In this document: one piece after another, positions 9,620 through 20,951 of the stretch
Layout: each line of letters starts with the position of its first letter
How positions within the stretch are numbered: the first letter of the stretch is position 1
Source: Filomicrobium insigne
Lineage (GTDB): Bacteria > Pseudomonadota > Alphaproteobacteria > Rhizobiales > Hyphomicrobiaceae
Length of the DNA: 64,000 nt
Reading direction: 5' to 3'
NCBI RefSeq assembly: GCF_900104305.1
Contig: NZ_FNJC01000001.1
Location: 124,001-188,000, forward strand
Notes under the pieces: generated by a model
The model's database searches: none
Seen by the model: the letters and a program-made list of their open reading frames with translations, nothing else
Told to the model about the DNA's origin: nothing
Program-made: the position numbers and the translations under genes

Positions 9620-9800
9620 GGGTCCATCGTCTCCCGATTTATGGCCGTGCGCCGACGTTATCATAACTTACGTCGATCCGGCCTGCACGGCAGTTATTAG
9701 AATTATTCTAGTCTTAGATAGACGAGATGATGGAAAAAGTCGATACCTGCGGAGAGAACCGCAACCCGAAAACTCCCATTCGACCATCAAAATCACACGC

Positions 9801-10304
9801 TTAGGCGAGTGATTTGATCTCTTCAAGGGTCAGACTTCCTGGAACGATCGTTGCAGGAATAGGGAAGGGTCCCCCGGTGGAGCCAGATGCCAGGGAGGAA
9901 ACGAGCGGGCCTGGACCGTCCGATCCGGTAGCGGCGCCGAGAACAAGGATGGCGATGTCCTCATCTTCGTCAATGACGCGGACGATCTCTTCAGCCTCAT
10001 TACCCTCGCCGATGACCTCTTCGGTCGACACGTCTTCGAAGCCGGATTGATTGAGCTTGCGACGAAAGAGGCGGAAGAGCGCCTTTGCTTTGGCAGTTTC
10101 TTCTTCAATGTGGACCTGACGCACGCCCATCCAGTGTTGAAATTCCTGCGGCTGAATGACGTACAGCATGACGATCGAACCGCCAGAATGCTGCACACGG
10201 CTTGCCGCGTAATACAACGCCGCGTTGACTTCCTCGGAGTTGTCTATGACGAGGAGAAATTTGCGCCGGTGGCCGGCTTCGAATGAAAGGCGTTTTTTCA
10301 TCAT
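9801..10304 (-). CDS. Universal stress protein family (UspA-like)
   Basis: Small cytoplasmic USP-fold protein of 167 residues. The N-terminal strand FLLVIDNSEEVNAALYYAA and the final nucleotide-loop region VLGAATGSDGPGPLVSSLASG are recognisable; the latter resembles the ATP-binding G-2x-G-9x-G(S/T) pattern of ATP-binding USPs. It lies 86 bases downstream of trpS on the same strand, a common neighbour in this order. Function is stress-related by family only. Confidence 0.85.
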   Translation of the reverse strand: MMKKRLSFEAGHRRKFLLVIDNSEEVNAALYYAASRVQHSGGSIVMLYVIQPQEFQHWMGVRQVHIEEETAKAKALFRLFRRKLNQSGFEDVSTEEVIGEGNEAEEIVRVIDEDEDIAILVLGAATGSDGPGPLVSSLASGSTGGPFPIPATIVPGSLTLEEIKSLA

Positions 10305-10390
10305 GCTTATGCTGCCATCTCATAGTCGTGGCCACAACGGACCAAGTCTTCAATTTGCAAGCCGCTTTTATACAGCGTGCGCAACGATGC

Positions 10391-11428
10391 CTAAGAGCGA
10401 ATAAAGCCCACAATGTCCTTCACGTCGCCCATAATCGGTGCGGCGATAGCCGCGGCGCGTGCAGCGCCGTCAGCCAATATTTTGTCGATCTCTGCCGGAT
10501 CGCTCGTAAGCCGGTTTATCTCCGCTCCAAGCGGACCGAGCTTTGCAACGCTTAGCTCGGCTAAGTTTGCCTTGAATTCAGAAAACTGACGGCCACCATA
10601 CTCCGCCAACACCGTATCCTTACTCGAACCAGATAACGCTGCGAAAATACCGATCAGGTTTTCTGCCTCAGGGCGACCCTGCAAACCCGCAGCTTCAGAA
10701 GGGAGCGGCTCAGGATCTGTCTTCGCCTTTCTCACCTTCTTGGCGATGGTGTCCGCATCGTCCGTCAGGTTTATGCGTGACAAATCCGATGGGTCGGATT
10801 TCGACATCTTCTTGGTGCCATCACGCAGGCTCATCACGCGCGTGGCTGGTCCGGTGATTACGGGCTCAGGCAACGGGAAAAACTCGCCATCATCAAATCC
10901 ACGAGCGCGGATCTCGGTGTTGTAGTCATTGTTGAATTTACCGGCGATATCACGCGCCAGTTCTAGATGCTGCTTCTGGTCGTCGCCGACCGGAACATGC
11001 GTCGCCTTGTACACGAGGATGTCGGCGGCCATCAGGTTGGGATAGGCGAACAGACCCACAGAAGCGTTCTCGCGGTCCTTGCCCGCCTTCTCCTTGAACT
11101 GGGTCATGCGGTTGAGCCAACCCAGGCGGGCAATACAATTGAATACCCATGCCAGCTCCGCATGGGCTGCGACCTGGCTCTGGTTGAACAAAATGCTCGT
11201 TTTCGGATCGAGCCCGGCAGCCATATATGCGGCCGTCACCTTACGGATGGCCTGGCGCAGCTCCGCCGGATCCTGCCACACTGTGATGGCGTGCATGTCG
11301 ACGACGCAATAGATGCACTGATGGGTTTTTTGCAGCTCGATCCACTGCAGCATGGCTCCAAGATAGTTGCCGAGGTGCAAACTGCCCGTCGGCTGCATCC
11401 CGGAGAAGACGCGCTCTTCAAACGGCAT
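10391..11428 (-). CDS. trpS: Tryptophanyl-tRNA synthetase
   Basis: Class I aminoacyl-tRNA synthetase charging tRNA-Trp. The HIGH-equivalent is in [15 protein letters not shown] near the N-terminus. The KMSKS loop is [10 protein letters not shown]. Other family landmarks include [23 protein letters not shown]. Length of 345 residues is standard. It follows murJ after 103 bases on the same strand. Confidence 0.97.
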   Translation of the reverse strand: MPFEERVFSGMQPTGSLHLGNYLGAMLQWIELQKTHQCIYCVVDMHAITVWQDPAELRQAIRKVTAAYMAAGLDPKTSILFNQSQVAAHAELAWVFNCIARLGWLNRMTQFKEKAGKDRENASVGLFAYPNLMAADILVYKATHVPVGDDQKQHLELARDIAGKFNNDYNTEIRARGFDDGEFFPLPEPVITGPATRVMSLRDGTKKMSKSDPSDLSRINLTDDADTIAKKVRKAKTDPEPLPSEAAGLQGRPEAENLIGIFAALSGSSKDTVLAEYGGRQFSEFKANLAELSVAKLGPLGAEINRLTSDPAEIDKILADGAARAAAIAAPIMGDVKDIVGFIRS

Positions 11429-11531
11429 TATCGGGTTCCCTAGATTCGGAGCGCGGTTATCGCGCGGCTGCCAAGGCAGCGCAAGTCTTGAGCCCGGTCG
11501 ATGCCACAGAATCCTGGATGATCGCCAAAAC

Positions 11532-13109
11532 TCAGGAGGCCCGCCGGAGTTTTCTGACGAACTGCGAGGGGCTTAATACCCCGGTCAACAGGACCGTTCC
11601 GAAGAAGACGACAGCTCCTAAGCCTACCAACCCAGCAAGCGCCGAGAGTTGCAGATAGATCGGAGTGGCCGCCGAGAAATAAGGCGCCAACGGCCCCAAG
11701 GCGAACCACACGGCAGCACCCATGATGATGCTGGCGAGAATGATCAGTGGCAAGTTCCGCAGGAGACGACGGTCCGCCTGAAAATTGCCAGCGCGGCTTA
11801 GTGTTGCCCATAGAAGCAGGGCGTTAATCCAGCCTGCAAGCGACGTTGCCAGTGCAATGCCCACGTGCGGGTGATAACCCATCTGGGCAAAAGCGTAGAA
11901 CAGCGCCAACGATCCCGCGACGTTTATGATCATGTTGAAGGCCGCGTAGCGCATCGGAGTTTTGGTGTCTTCACGCGCAAAAAAGGCCGGCTGGAAGACC
12001 TTGATCAGCACGAAACCTGGCAAACCGCAGGCAAACGCCGCGAGAGCGGGCGCGGTTGCTGCGGTATCGGATGGGGAAAACGCGCCGCGCTCGAAGAGAA
12101 CACGGATGATGGGCTCTGCAGCCACCGCGAGTGCAACCGCCGCAGGCAGCGTCAACATCAGGCCGAACTCTAGTGACCGGTTCTGGCTATCCATGGCCGC
12201 GCGATGATCGCCGGCTTGCAGACGTCGGGACAGATCAGGGAGCAAGACAACACCGATGGCGACGCCAACAATCCCTAGCGGGAGCTGATAGAGGCGATCC
12301 GCGTAATAGAGATATGAGACGGCGCCAGCCTGCATCGAGGCGATTACCGTTCCCACGACAATGTTGATCTGCGTTATGCCACCAGAGATCAGTCCAGGGA
12401 TACCCAGGCCAATCAGGCGTTTGACGCCCGGAGTAAGGCGGGGTCGGCGCAGCGACAAACGCATGCCGGCTCGACGCACAGCAACCCAAAGCAATATTGT
12501 CTGGGCGATACCGGCAATGAAGACGCCGATGGCGAGAATGATACCTGCGCCCGGTTTCTGAGAGTAACCCAGCGCGATCGCCAGCGAGATGGCGGCGATC
12601 AGAACGATGTTGAGCAGAATCGGTGCAGCCGCCGCAACCCAATACCGATGCATGGAATTGAGAATGCCGGACAGCAACGCGACCAGCGACATACATAGAA
12701 GGTACGGGAATGCGATCTGTGTGAGAAGAACGGCAAGATCATACTTGTCGGGATCGGCGACAAACCCCGGCGCAAGAATGAGCATCAGCCACGGCATCGC
12801 CAACATGCAGATCGCGGAGAATGCGAGCAGCGTGATAAGCAGGACTGACATTGCTTCTTCCGCGAATGTCTTCGCCGCGTCGGCCCCTTCGCCCTGAAGG
12901 CGTTTTGCAAACAACGGGACAAATGCCGCGTTGAATGCTCCTTCGGCGAACAAGCGCCTGAAGAGATTGGGAAATCTGAAAGCGACAAAAAAAGCGTCCG
13001 CAATCGCACCGGAACCGAGGGCGGCGGCGATCAGAATATCCCGGGCGAAACCGAGAATACGGCTGACCATCGTCAAGCCGCCAACAGTCACGAAAGAACG
13101 ATACAGCAT
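11532..13109 (-). CDS. murJ: Lipid II flippase MurJ (MviN)
   Basis: Multidrug/oligosaccharide-lipid/polysaccharide superfamily flippase that moves lipid II across the inner membrane for peptidoglycan synthesis. About 14 hydrophobic segments span the protein. The family opening [20 protein letters not shown] fixes the start at 13109, rather than at an in-frame ATG 23 codons upstream (13178). The motif [22 protein letters not shown] is highly characteristic. It is 525 residues from this start. It sits between glnD and trpS, the normal order for Hyphomicrobiales. Confidence 0.95.
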   Translation of the reverse strand: MLYRSFVTVGGLTMVSRILGFARDILIAAALGSGAIADAFFVAFRFPNLFRRLFAEGAFNAAFVPLFAKRLQGEGADAAKTFAEEAMSVLLITLLAFSAICMLAMPWLMLILAPGFVADPDKYDLAVLLTQIAFPYLLCMSLVALLSGILNSMHRYWVAAAAPILLNIVLIAAISLAIALGYSQKPGAGIILAIGVFIAGIAQTILLWVAVRRAGMRLSLRRPRLTPGVKRLIGLGIPGLISGGITQINIVVGTVIASMQAGAVSYLYYADRLYQLPLGIVGVAIGVVLLPDLSRRLQAGDHRAAMDSQNRSLEFGLMLTLPAAVALAVAAEPIIRVLFERGAFSPSDTAATAPALAAFACGLPGFVLIKVFQPAFFAREDTKTPMRYAAFNMIINVAGSLALFYAFAQMGYHPHVGIALATSLAGWINALLLWATLSRAGNFQADRRLLRNLPLIILASIIMGAAVWFALGPLAPYFSAATPIYLQLSALAGLVGLGAVVFFGTVLLTGVLSPSQFVRKLRRAS

Positions 13110-13244
13110 GAGGCCAGCGCAATATCCCGGAGGCGTGCCCTGTGCAAGGGACGTTGCACGCCAGGCTGTCACAATCACCTTGATGACGGGAGAAAATGTT
13201 GCTTTCGGGACGCGCTTTTTTTTGTGTCGAGGCGGCTAGGTGGT

Positions 13245-16022
13245 CTAAGTCACCGGCGGTGGGTCATCTTGTGCCAGCAGCTCCGTCAGCCGCTCGGTTA
13301 TGCTCTGTTGGCGGGTTGGTGCCGTCACCTTTTTGCCGACGAGGTCGGTTACGTAAAACACGTCCACGGCCTTTTCGCCGAATGTCGTGATGTGAGCCGA
13401 CGAAATATCGAGGTTCAGATCCGACAGAGCGTTGGTGAGATCATAGAGCAGGCCGGGGCGATCAAGTCCCGCGACTTCAATCACCGTGAAGTCGTCCGAC
13501 AGCGCATTGTTGATCATCACTTCGGGTTCGACGCTAAAGGCATCCAGACGGTGCTCAGCTGGGCGCCGCTTGGACAACATCGGCCGCAGGCGCATCTCGC
13601 CGCGCAGCACGCGCCGGATCAACTGTCCGATACGATCCGCGCGCCGCTTTTCATCCTCGTCGCTTTGCAGCTCCCGCTGAAGCAAGAAACTATCGAGCGC
13701 ATAACCATCGCGCGTTGACGAAATCTGAGCGCCGACGATGTTGGCCCCTGTGGCGGCGCATGCGCCCGCGAACAGTGACAACAGGCGGGCGTGGTTCGGC
13801 GCCAGGATGGTTAGCTCCGTCACCGCCGTGAACTCATCCGTCGTGTAGTGGAATGCGAGCTTGTCGTCGGAGCCGTCCGTCCTTGCCATCATCCGAGCGT
13901 GTTCGACCTGCCGCGGAACCTCATAGCGGTGCCAGTAGTCGTCATAGAAGCGACCGGTTACGCTTTCGATCTTTTCTGGGGTCCACCCCTCATCCAGGAG
14001 CGCCGCGCGCACGCCTTCTTGTGCTTCGGAGATCCGCTCACGATGGCCGGTCTGCCCGTAACCTCCAGAAAGGAGCAGCTCGGTCTCGTAATAGAGTGTC
14101 CGCAACAGCTGGCCCTTCCAGCCGTTCCAAGTGCCTGGGCCTACGGCACGGACGTCAGCGACAGTCAGCAGCAAGAGCAGCTTCAATCGCTCCGGACTTT
14201 TTACGACATCAGCAAAGTCTCTAATGGTCTTGGGATCGGAGATATCGCGACTTTGCGCGATGTTGCTCATGGTGAGATGTTCTTCGATCAACCAGGCAAC
14301 CGTGTCGGTTTCGGCCGCACTCAAGCCCAGCCGCGGACAAAGTTCGCGGGCAATTCGCGCTCCGACTATGGAATGGTCGTCACGACGGCCTTTGCCGATG
14401 TCGTGCAGAAATGCTGCGACGAACAGCACACGGCGGTTCAGAATCGTCTCGAACATCGGAGTCGCCAGAGGCAGCTCGTTAGCAGCGCCACCTTGCTCAA
14501 TGTCCGTCAGCATTTGCACGGTACGGATCAGGTGCTCATCCACCGTGAAGTGATGGTACATATTGAACTGCATCATTCCGACAACGCGCCGGAACGCCGG
14601 GATGAAGCGACCCAGCACAGCGGCGTCATTCATCCGCCGTAGCGTGATTCCCGGATACGGGTCGTCGCAAAGCAACTCCAGGAATATTCGATTGGCTTCC
14701 GGATCGTTGCGCACCTTATCGTCGATCAGCCGGAGCGATTGGCGTAGCAGCCGAATGGCATCTGGATGAAGGAACGTGTTGGTCTTTGCCGCCTGCGCGA
14801 AGAGCCTGAGGATGTTTACAGGGTCGCGCTCAAAGGCCTGCGGATCGGCAACGTTCATGCGGTCGTTATCGACTCGGAAGTCGGTTCGCTGGCGGATTTG
14901 CCTGCGAACCTTCCAGTTCAGCGGGCTCATAATCTCGCTGATGCTGGGCGCGGTCTTATGTTGCTGCATTTCCAGCGCGCCACACAGCAACGTTGTGAGA
15001 TCACCGACTTCCTTGGCGACCAGAAAGTAGTGCTTCATGAAGCGCTCGGTCGCGCGCAGGCCGCCATGCTTCTTGTACCCGAGCCATTCTGCCATCTGAG
15101 GCTGAACGTCGAACGTCAGACGTTCTTCAGGACGGCCAGTCAAGAAATGCAGGAAGCAGCGGATGGTCCAGAGAAAATCTTCACAACGTTTGAATGTCGC
15201 GACTTCCTCATCAGTAAAAATTCCCGCTGCGACTGTCTTCTCACCAACATCCTCACCGTAAATCGTGCGCGAGAGCCAATGCAGTGTGTGCAGGTCGCGC
15301 AGACCGCCTTTGCCGTCTTTGATGTTTGGTTCCACGCGATACCGGGCATCGCCGGAGCGCGCATGCCGGGCATCACGTTCCGCCATCTTGGCGTCTATGA
15401 ATGTGCGCTGCATTGAGCGGAGCTCATCCTGGAAGCGCTCTTCAAGCTCTGCGAACAGCTGCGCGTCCCCCAGCAGGAACCGCGAATCCAGCAATGACGT
15501 GGCGATGGTCATGTCTGTCCGCGCCAGCGCAACGCATTGCGACACTGTTCGCGTCGCATGGCCGACTTTGAAGCCCATGTCCCAAAGGATGTAGAGCATC
15601 TGTTCGGGGACGCCACCGCGCGCCTTGCGGGAAGAATGAATCAGAAAGAGCAGATCGATATCTGAGCCGGGGGCCAACAGACCTCGGCCATAGCCACCCG
15701 TGGCGACAACGGCCATACGGTCTGCGGCGGTCTGCTTGCGTCCCTTTAGTTCCAGCGACGTCAGCAGCTCAAACAGCATGCAGATAAGGTCGTCTTGAAA
15801 CAGGCAAAGGTTGGCTGCACAGCGGCGCCCATCGCCATCGCGCTCCAATTGTGCGCGAAGGTGGGCGCGCGCGACCTGCGACATGTCCTTCAGGTGCTGG
15901 ACGATGTCGTTGTGGGCCGCTTCCAAGCCGCCGTGGCGTTCGATCAAGACCTCAAGCGCAGCACGCACCGCGACTTTGTCAAATCGTTCTGCAACCGAAG
16001 TTGGGGCTATGACTGTATCCAT
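13245..16022 (-). CDS. glnD: Bifunctional uridylyltransferase/uridylyl-removing enzyme GlnD
   Basis: Nitrogen-status sensor that uridylylates or deuridylylates PII proteins. The nucleotidyltransferase motif GGYGRGLLAPGSDIDLLF lies around residue 110. The HD hydrolase motif FLHDIGKGRRDDHS is around 520-530. Two C-terminal ACT domains follow, the second containing EVAGLDRPGLLYDLTNALSD. Length of 925 residues is typical. The gene lies 81 bases downstream of mutS and about 136 bases upstream of murJ. Confidence 0.97.
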   Translation of the reverse strand: MDTVIAPTSVAERFDKVAVRAALEVLIERHGGLEAAHNDIVQHLKDMSQVARAHLRAQLERDGDGRRCAANLCLFQDDLICMLFELLTSLELKGRKQTAADRMAVVATGGYGRGLLAPGSDIDLLFLIHSSRKARGGVPEQMLYILWDMGFKVGHATRTVSQCVALARTDMTIATSLLDSRFLLGDAQLFAELEERFQDELRSMQRTFIDAKMAERDARHARSGDARYRVEPNIKDGKGGLRDLHTLHWLSRTIYGEDVGEKTVAAGIFTDEEVATFKRCEDFLWTIRCFLHFLTGRPEERLTFDVQPQMAEWLGYKKHGGLRATERFMKHYFLVAKEVGDLTTLLCGALEMQQHKTAPSISEIMSPLNWKVRRQIRQRTDFRVDNDRMNVADPQAFERDPVNILRLFAQAAKTNTFLHPDAIRLLRQSLRLIDDKVRNDPEANRIFLELLCDDPYPGITLRRMNDAAVLGRFIPAFRRVVGMMQFNMYHHFTVDEHLIRTVQMLTDIEQGGAANELPLATPMFETILNRRVLFVAAFLHDIGKGRRDDHSIVGARIARELCPRLGLSAAETDTVAWLIEEHLTMSNIAQSRDISDPKTIRDFADVVKSPERLKLLLLLTVADVRAVGPGTWNGWKGQLLRTLYYETELLLSGGYGQTGHRERISEAQEGVRAALLDEGWTPEKIESVTGRFYDDYWHRYEVPRQVEHARMMARTDGSDDKLAFHYTTDEFTAVTELTILAPNHARLLSLFAGACAATGANIVGAQISSTRDGYALDSFLLQRELQSDEDEKRRADRIGQLIRRVLRGEMRLRPMLSKRRPAEHRLDAFSVEPEVMINNALSDDFTVIEVAGLDRPGLLYDLTNALSDLNLDISSAHITTFGEKAVDVFYVTDLVGKKVTAPTRQQSITERLTELLAQDDPPPVT

Positions 16023-16103
16023 AGCGCGAGATTTAGAGGGTTATGACCCGAGAGAGAAGACTTTTACGTGCTCTACTTCCCGTAAAGATCTCGCAGCTGG
16101 CGC

Positions 16104-18920
16104 TCACGCATCATCATCACGGCAAAGAGACTTCAGCTGATAGATCTTTTCGAGTGCCGCGCGTGGGCTCAATTCATCGGGATCTATGCGATCCAAAGCT
16201 TCTTCCACGGCGGACCTTCGAGCACCCTCGCCCTTGTCAGCCACTGCGCGACTTGCCGCAAAAAGAGGCAATTCATCCAAGATCGCTTCCGGTGAGTTGC
16301 TTCCCCGCCGTTCAGCATCTTCGAGCATCGCCAGCACTTCGGCGGCGCGCTCGGTCACCTGAGGGGGCAGGCCTGCCAGCTTGGCAACCTGGATGCCGTA
16401 AGACCCATCCGCTGCGCCGGGCCGCACCTTGTGCAGAAAGACGATTTCATCCCGCCATTCCTTCACCTCGATAGTGACGTTAGCGACCTCTTGCAGCCGC
16501 TCCGGCAAAACGGTCAGCTCATGATAGTGCGTGGCGAACAAGGTGCGGGAGCGGCAAACCTCGTGCAGGTATTCAATAGCGGCCCAGGCTATCGACAGAC
16601 CATCAAACGTTGCCGTACCGCGGCCGATCTCATCGAGAATGACGAGCGAAGACGGCGTGGCGCAATTGAGTATCGCAGCTGTTTCGACCATTTCGACCAT
16701 GAAGGTCGAACGACCGCGCGCGAGATCGTCAGCGGCACCGACACGCGAGAAAAGACGGTCGAGCACTCCGATGCGGGCGTAACGCGCGGGAACGAAAGCT
16801 CCCATTTGGGCCATCAGACATATGAGCGCGTTTTGGCGCAAGAACGTCGACTTACCCGCCATGTTCGGACCGGTGAGCAGCCAGATCCGCGCGGCCCTGA
16901 GCTCTGATCCACCCTCACCATCGGATTGCTGCTGCTCGCCTGCAGCCCCATCCCCCAGGAGACAATCATTCTCAATGAAGGGCCCTTGGCGCTCCGACTT
17001 GAGCGCCTGCTCCACGACCGGATGCCTGCCGCCTCGGATCTCAAGAGCCGTGCCTTCTTCGATCAGCGGGCGGGTGTAGCCTTCGTCCTCCGCGATATCA
17101 GACAAAGCCGTCGCTACGTCCAGTTCAGCGAGTGCCGCGGCGACGGCTGCCAGTGGAACTTCAGCTTCGTCGGCGCGACGGGCGAGGTCGGTAAAGATCG
17201 CCTGCTCCAGGCTCGTCGCACGTTCTCCCGCCGTCGCGATCTTGCCTTCGGTCGCGATCAGTTCCTCCGTGGTGAACCGAATGGCGTTGGCCATTGTCTG
17301 CCGATGACGAAAGACATCGGAGTGTGGCGGCTGCATCAGCGGCTGAGCGCTGGCTTGGCCGACCTCGATGAAATAGCCAAGAATGTTGTTGTGGCGCACC
17401 TTGAGGGTCTTCACGCCAGACTGCTGCTGATAGCGCGCTTCCAGTTCGAGCATCACCTGACGCCCGGTTTCTTTAAGACGGCGCGCTTCATCGAGGTCTG
17501 TGCTGTAGCCCTCGCGGATGAAGCCGCCGTCGCGTTTCAGAAGCGGCAATTCTTCATTCAGCGCATTTTCAAGTTCTTCACGCAAGGCAGCCGGTGCAGC
17601 CGCGAGGCGTTCCGCTATCGCTTGCAGTTCATTCGGCAATCCGATGGTCCCGGACTTTGCTTCCAACAAGCGCCCACACGCTTGCGCTGCGGATAGTCCA
17701 TCGCGCACGGCGCCGAGATCACGTGGGCCGCCGCGGCCGAACGACAGCCGTGACAACGCGCGCGCGATATCAGGCGCGCTTCGCAAGCTATTCCGCAAGT
17801 CCGTGCGCAACGCGGACGCCTCGACGAGATACCCGACGGCATCAAGACGCGCATTAATGATGCCGACATCACGCAGAGGTGCCGCCAAACGAGCCGCCAG
17901 TTCGCGTGCACCGGGTCCCGTCACCGTGCGGTCGATGGCGTGCAGCAGACTGCCGCGCTTGTCTCCGTTTGTCGCCTTTGTCAGCTCCAGGCTTGCCCGG
18001 CTGGCTGCATCGATCAGAAGAATATCCTGCGCGCTGGCGCGTTTGGGCGGCCGTATCAGCGGCTTTTTGCCGATCTGGGTAAGATCGACGTATTTCAAGA
18101 GCGCGCCGATGGTTGCCAATTCGGCGCGCGAAAACGTACCAAACCCGCCAAGTTCCGCGACACCCAGCTTGGCTTTCAGTTCGCGCTCGCCGGCGCGGTG
18201 ATCATAGAACGCGCCGGCCACGGGTGTGACGGCGGCCCCAGAAATCGCGACGGCTTGTTTGCAGGTCTCATCGGCGTCGTCTCTGTCGGAGACGAGTATT
18301 TCGCGCGGACTTAAGCGCACCAACTCGCCGGCAAGGTCTCCGCTCAGCGTCGATCCAACTTCAAACTCACCCGTTGAGATATCGAGTGAGGCCAACGCGA
18401 CGCTGGCTCCGTCAGCACCTCGCTGCGCCAGCGGGATCAGCGCAAGCGCGGTCAAGAAATTCCGCGCGCGCGCATCGAGCAGTGTTTCTTCTGTCAGCGT
18501 TCCCGGCGTTACAAGCCGAACCACATCGCGACGCACGACGGCCTTGGCGCCGCGCTTGCGGGCTTCCGCTGGATCTTCAAGCTGCTCACAGACCGCGACG
18601 CGATAGCCGAACTTGATCAACCGTTGGAGATAATCATCCGCCTTGTGGACAGGAACGCCGCACATCGGGATATCTTCGCCCAAATGCTTTCCGCGTTTGG
18701 TGAGAACAATGCCCAAGGCCTCGGATGCAACGACAGCGTCTTCGAAAAACAGCTCATAGAAATCGCCCATCCGATACCAGAGCAGGCTGTCGGGATTTGC
18801 CGTCTTGATCTCAAGGTATTGCGCCATCGATGGCGTCGCTTCGGTAACGACGGCTTTGCCGGGACCGGATGCGGAAGGCCCACGGTCTTGCTTCGAGGTT
18901 TTGTCGTTACGTGCTGACAT
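16104..18920 (-). CDS. mutS: DNA mismatch repair protein MutS
   Basis: Mismatch recognition ATPase. The N-terminal mismatch-binding domain has the Phe-x-Glu motif in MGDFYELFFEDA. The Walker A is GPNMAGKSTFLRQ and the ABC-type ATPase region includes VILDEIGRGTATFDGLS. An internal acidic/Gln-rich insertion of about 20 residues precedes the ATPase, a small lineage-specific loop. At 938 residues it is slightly longer than E. coli MutS. It heads the long minus-strand gene run of the left third of the window. Confidence 0.97.
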   Translation of the reverse strand: MSARNDKTSKQDRGPSASGPGKAVVTEATPSMAQYLEIKTANPDSLLWYRMGDFYELFFEDAVVASEALGIVLTKRGKHLGEDIPMCGVPVHKADDYLQRLIKFGYRVAVCEQLEDPAEARKRGAKAVVRRDVVRLVTPGTLTEETLLDARARNFLTALALIPLAQRGADGASVALASLDISTGEFEVGSTLSGDLAGELVRLSPREILVSDRDDADETCKQAVAISGAAVTPVAGAFYDHRAGERELKAKLGVAELGGFGTFSRAELATIGALLKYVDLTQIGKKPLIRPPKRASAQDILLIDAASRASLELTKATNGDKRGSLLHAIDRTVTGPGARELAARLAAPLRDVGIINARLDAVGYLVEASALRTDLRNSLRSAPDIARALSRLSFGRGGPRDLGAVRDGLSAAQACGRLLEAKSGTIGLPNELQAIAERLAAAPAALREELENALNEELPLLKRDGGFIREGYSTDLDEARRLKETGRQVMLELEARYQQQSGVKTLKVRHNNILGYFIEVGQASAQPLMQPPHSDVFRHRQTMANAIRFTTEELIATEGKIATAGERATSLEQAIFTDLARRADEAEVPLAAVAAALAELDVATALSDIAEDEGYTRPLIEEGTALEIRGGRHPVVEQALKSERQGPFIENDCLLGDGAAGEQQQSDGEGGSELRAARIWLLTGPNMAGKSTFLRQNALICLMAQMGAFVPARYARIGVLDRLFSRVGAADDLARGRSTFMVEMVETAAILNCATPSSLVILDEIGRGTATFDGLSIAWAAIEYLHEVCRSRTLFATHYHELTVLPERLQEVANVTIEVKEWRDEIVFLHKVRPGAADGSYGIQVAKLAGLPPQVTERAAEVLAMLEDAERRGSNSPEAILDELPLFAASRAVADKGEGARRSAVEEALDRIDPDELSPRAALEKIYQLKSLCRDDDA

Positions 18921-19455
18921 TTTGGCGCAAGGATCGTCTCAAAGGGGCCGAACATAGACGCGCAGCCATAGCCCGAGCCAACGTCTATTGAAAAGGGCAG
19001 CTAGGGTTTTCCCTCGTCAAAACGGTGGGTTTTCCAGGTTTGCGAACGTTGTCCGACGATAACCGGCTCGACATCCCACAGCGTGCGGTCTCATTCCGAT
19101 TGCAGCAACATGCTCTCCGAGTTGTCCATCCCGTCAACGCGCTGTCGTTTGTGTCGCATTGGTGCGGCGCGCGGCGCGCGATATTGGCGCGTCCGAATTC
19201 TCCTGTGTCACCTTTGGAGGAGAGTCTTCAGGGATGGAAATTTTCCCTTGAGTTATCTCTAAGTGGAGAAAATGCCTACATTTTTTGCAATCCATTCCAT
19301 CGCAATGACACAATTTTAACGTGTAATTGAATCACACGACATGGAGCAAATGCCGACTTCGTTGGCGCGTCGCATCCATCGGGACATTCAACATCGTTTC
19401 GACGCCCGCCCCGCGGGCGGTGACAGACGCAGCTTCAGGCAGACCAGACACCATC
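18921..19455. other. Divergent intergenic region between mutS and opgC
   Basis: About 535 bases between the mutS start (leftward) and the chosen opgC start (rightward). No convincing protein or RNA gene is seen. The right half is AT-richer than its surroundings, with runs such as ATTTTTTGCAA near 19279-19289, and probably holds the opgC promoter. I could not assign -35/-10 boxes with confidence. Confidence 0.5.
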
Positions 19456-20673
19456 ATGTCGATCGCTTTCACCTCCCAGCCGGCGGCGCCGCGCGATTTG
19501 AGGCTCGATTTCTTCCGGGGCCTCGCGATGTTCGCCATTTACATTGGCCATGTGCCGATGAACGCGTGGAGCGATTTCATGCCGGGACGGTTCGGCTTCG
19601 CCGATGCCGCCGAAGTGTTTGTCTTCTGCTCCGGGATAGCATCGGCTCTTGCCTTCGGACGCAGCTACGATCAGCACGGCTTCAGCATTGGGACAGCGCG
19701 TGTCGCCTATCGCTGCTGGCAGGTCTACTGGGCGCACATTGGGATTTTCTTCGTCGCTCTGGCGGCGATGATGATGGTCGACAAATGGCTAGGGGCCGGC
19801 GCGGATTACGTGATCGGTCTGAATCTGGCTCGGTTTGTCAACGATCTCTCGACCAACTTGCCGGGACTTCTGACACTTACATATGTCCCCAACATGTTCG
19901 ATATCCTGCCGATGTATCTGGTGCTTCTCGCCATGATACCGGTGGTGATTGCGCTCTCGAAGCTCGGCCCCGTCTATGTATTCTCTGCTATGGTGCTCAG
20001 CTGGACCGCCGCAAATCTCAATTGGATCGAACTTAGTGCCGAGCCCTGGTCTGACCGGGAATGGTTCTTTAATCCCTTCGCGTGGCAGCTTGTATTTTTC
20101 ACTGGCTTTGCTTTTGCGCGCGGATGGCTCCCCGTCCCCCCGGTTAATCGGCGACTTATGACAATCGCTGCCGTCGTCGTCTTGCTCACGATTCCGCTCG
20201 CCTATTGGCCGCTTGTTCGTAACGTCGATGTTTTGAAGGCTGCAGCCAAGGCGCTATCACCGCTGACAGACAAAACGCACGCCAGCGCTTTGCGCTATGT
20301 GCACTTCCTTTGCGTCGCCTATCTCGCTTATGCGTTGGCTGGTGATCGCGGGGCCAATCTCAGAGGACGTTTCGTGGCGATCTGTCAATTGGTTGGCCAG
20401 CAGGCACTCGCGACATTCATGGTCGGCTTGCTGCTGTCCCTTCTGAGTGGCGTCGCGCTCAATCTGATTGGCCGGAACTTCGCGACATATGCGCTTGTCA
20501 ACCTTTCAGGCTGCGCGATATTGCTGGCGACCGCCTACGTTGTTGCATGGTTCAAGAACGTGCAGGGGCGAAAAGCCGTGCGCGCTGTCAGCATTCCGAC
20601 CGCCAATGTCGCGCAGCACCTTCCGCAGACTGCACCGCCCCTCTCCAGGCCATTGGTGCAGCCGGTGGAGTAG
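19456..20673 (+). CDS. opgC: OpgC-family membrane acyltransferase (periplasmic glucan succinylation)
   Basis: Integral membrane protein of the OpgC family, which adds succinyl groups to osmoregulated periplasmic glucans. About ten hydrophobic segments are visible. The family start region LRLDFFRGLAMFAIYIGHVP, with the conserved DFFRG, is close to the N-terminus. The ATG at 19456 is preferred because upstream in-frame sequence (from 19327) is unlike a membrane-protein N-terminus. It is 405 residues long. No opg genes adjoin it; opgH lies about 30 kb away in the same window. It could instead modify another glycan, since OpgC-like proteins are common. Confidence 0.82.
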   Translation: MSIAFTSQPAAPRDLRLDFFRGLAMFAIYIGHVPMNAWSDFMPGRFGFADAAEVFVFCSGIASALAFGRSYDQHGFSIGTARVAYRCWQVYWAHIGIFFVALAAMMMVDKWLGAGADYVIGLNLARFVNDLSTNLPGLLTLTYVPNMFDILPMYLVLLAMIPVVIALSKLGPVYVFSAMVLSWTAANLNWIELSAEPWSDREWFFNPFAWQLVFFTGFAFARGWLPVPPVNRRLMTIAAVVVLLTIPLAYWPLVRNVDVLKAAAKALSPLTDKTHASALRYVHFLCVAYLAYALAGDRGANLRGRFVAICQLVGQQALATFMVGLLLSLLSGVALNLIGRNFATYALVNLSGCAILLATAYVVAWFKNVQGRKAVRAVSIPTANVAQHLPQTAPPLSRPLVQPVE

Positions 20674-20951
20674 CGTCGCGCGCACGTCGCTAGAGTGCCG
20701 ATATAGTTAATAAATATTATACCGAATCGGGCCAAGACTGGCCCCAGAGTGTTGCGGCTCTACTACATCCGTCAAACTGTTGCCCGCTCGAGATCGATTA
20801 TGGCGCGGTTTCTGTCGCCTGCCGGTTGTCGTGCAGCTTCAGAGGCTGCAATGTCGTAGGCGCAACGTTTCTGCTCGCCCGGACGGTATCGTCTCGGCGA
20901 AATTACAGGTCAATTTGACGTTGACGTCGTACAAAGACGGGGATTTGGATC

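Noticed and set aside
13848-14642. 264-codon plus-strand open frame opposite glnD
   Set aside because: Antisense to a clear GlnD domain; no ribosome site or family features.
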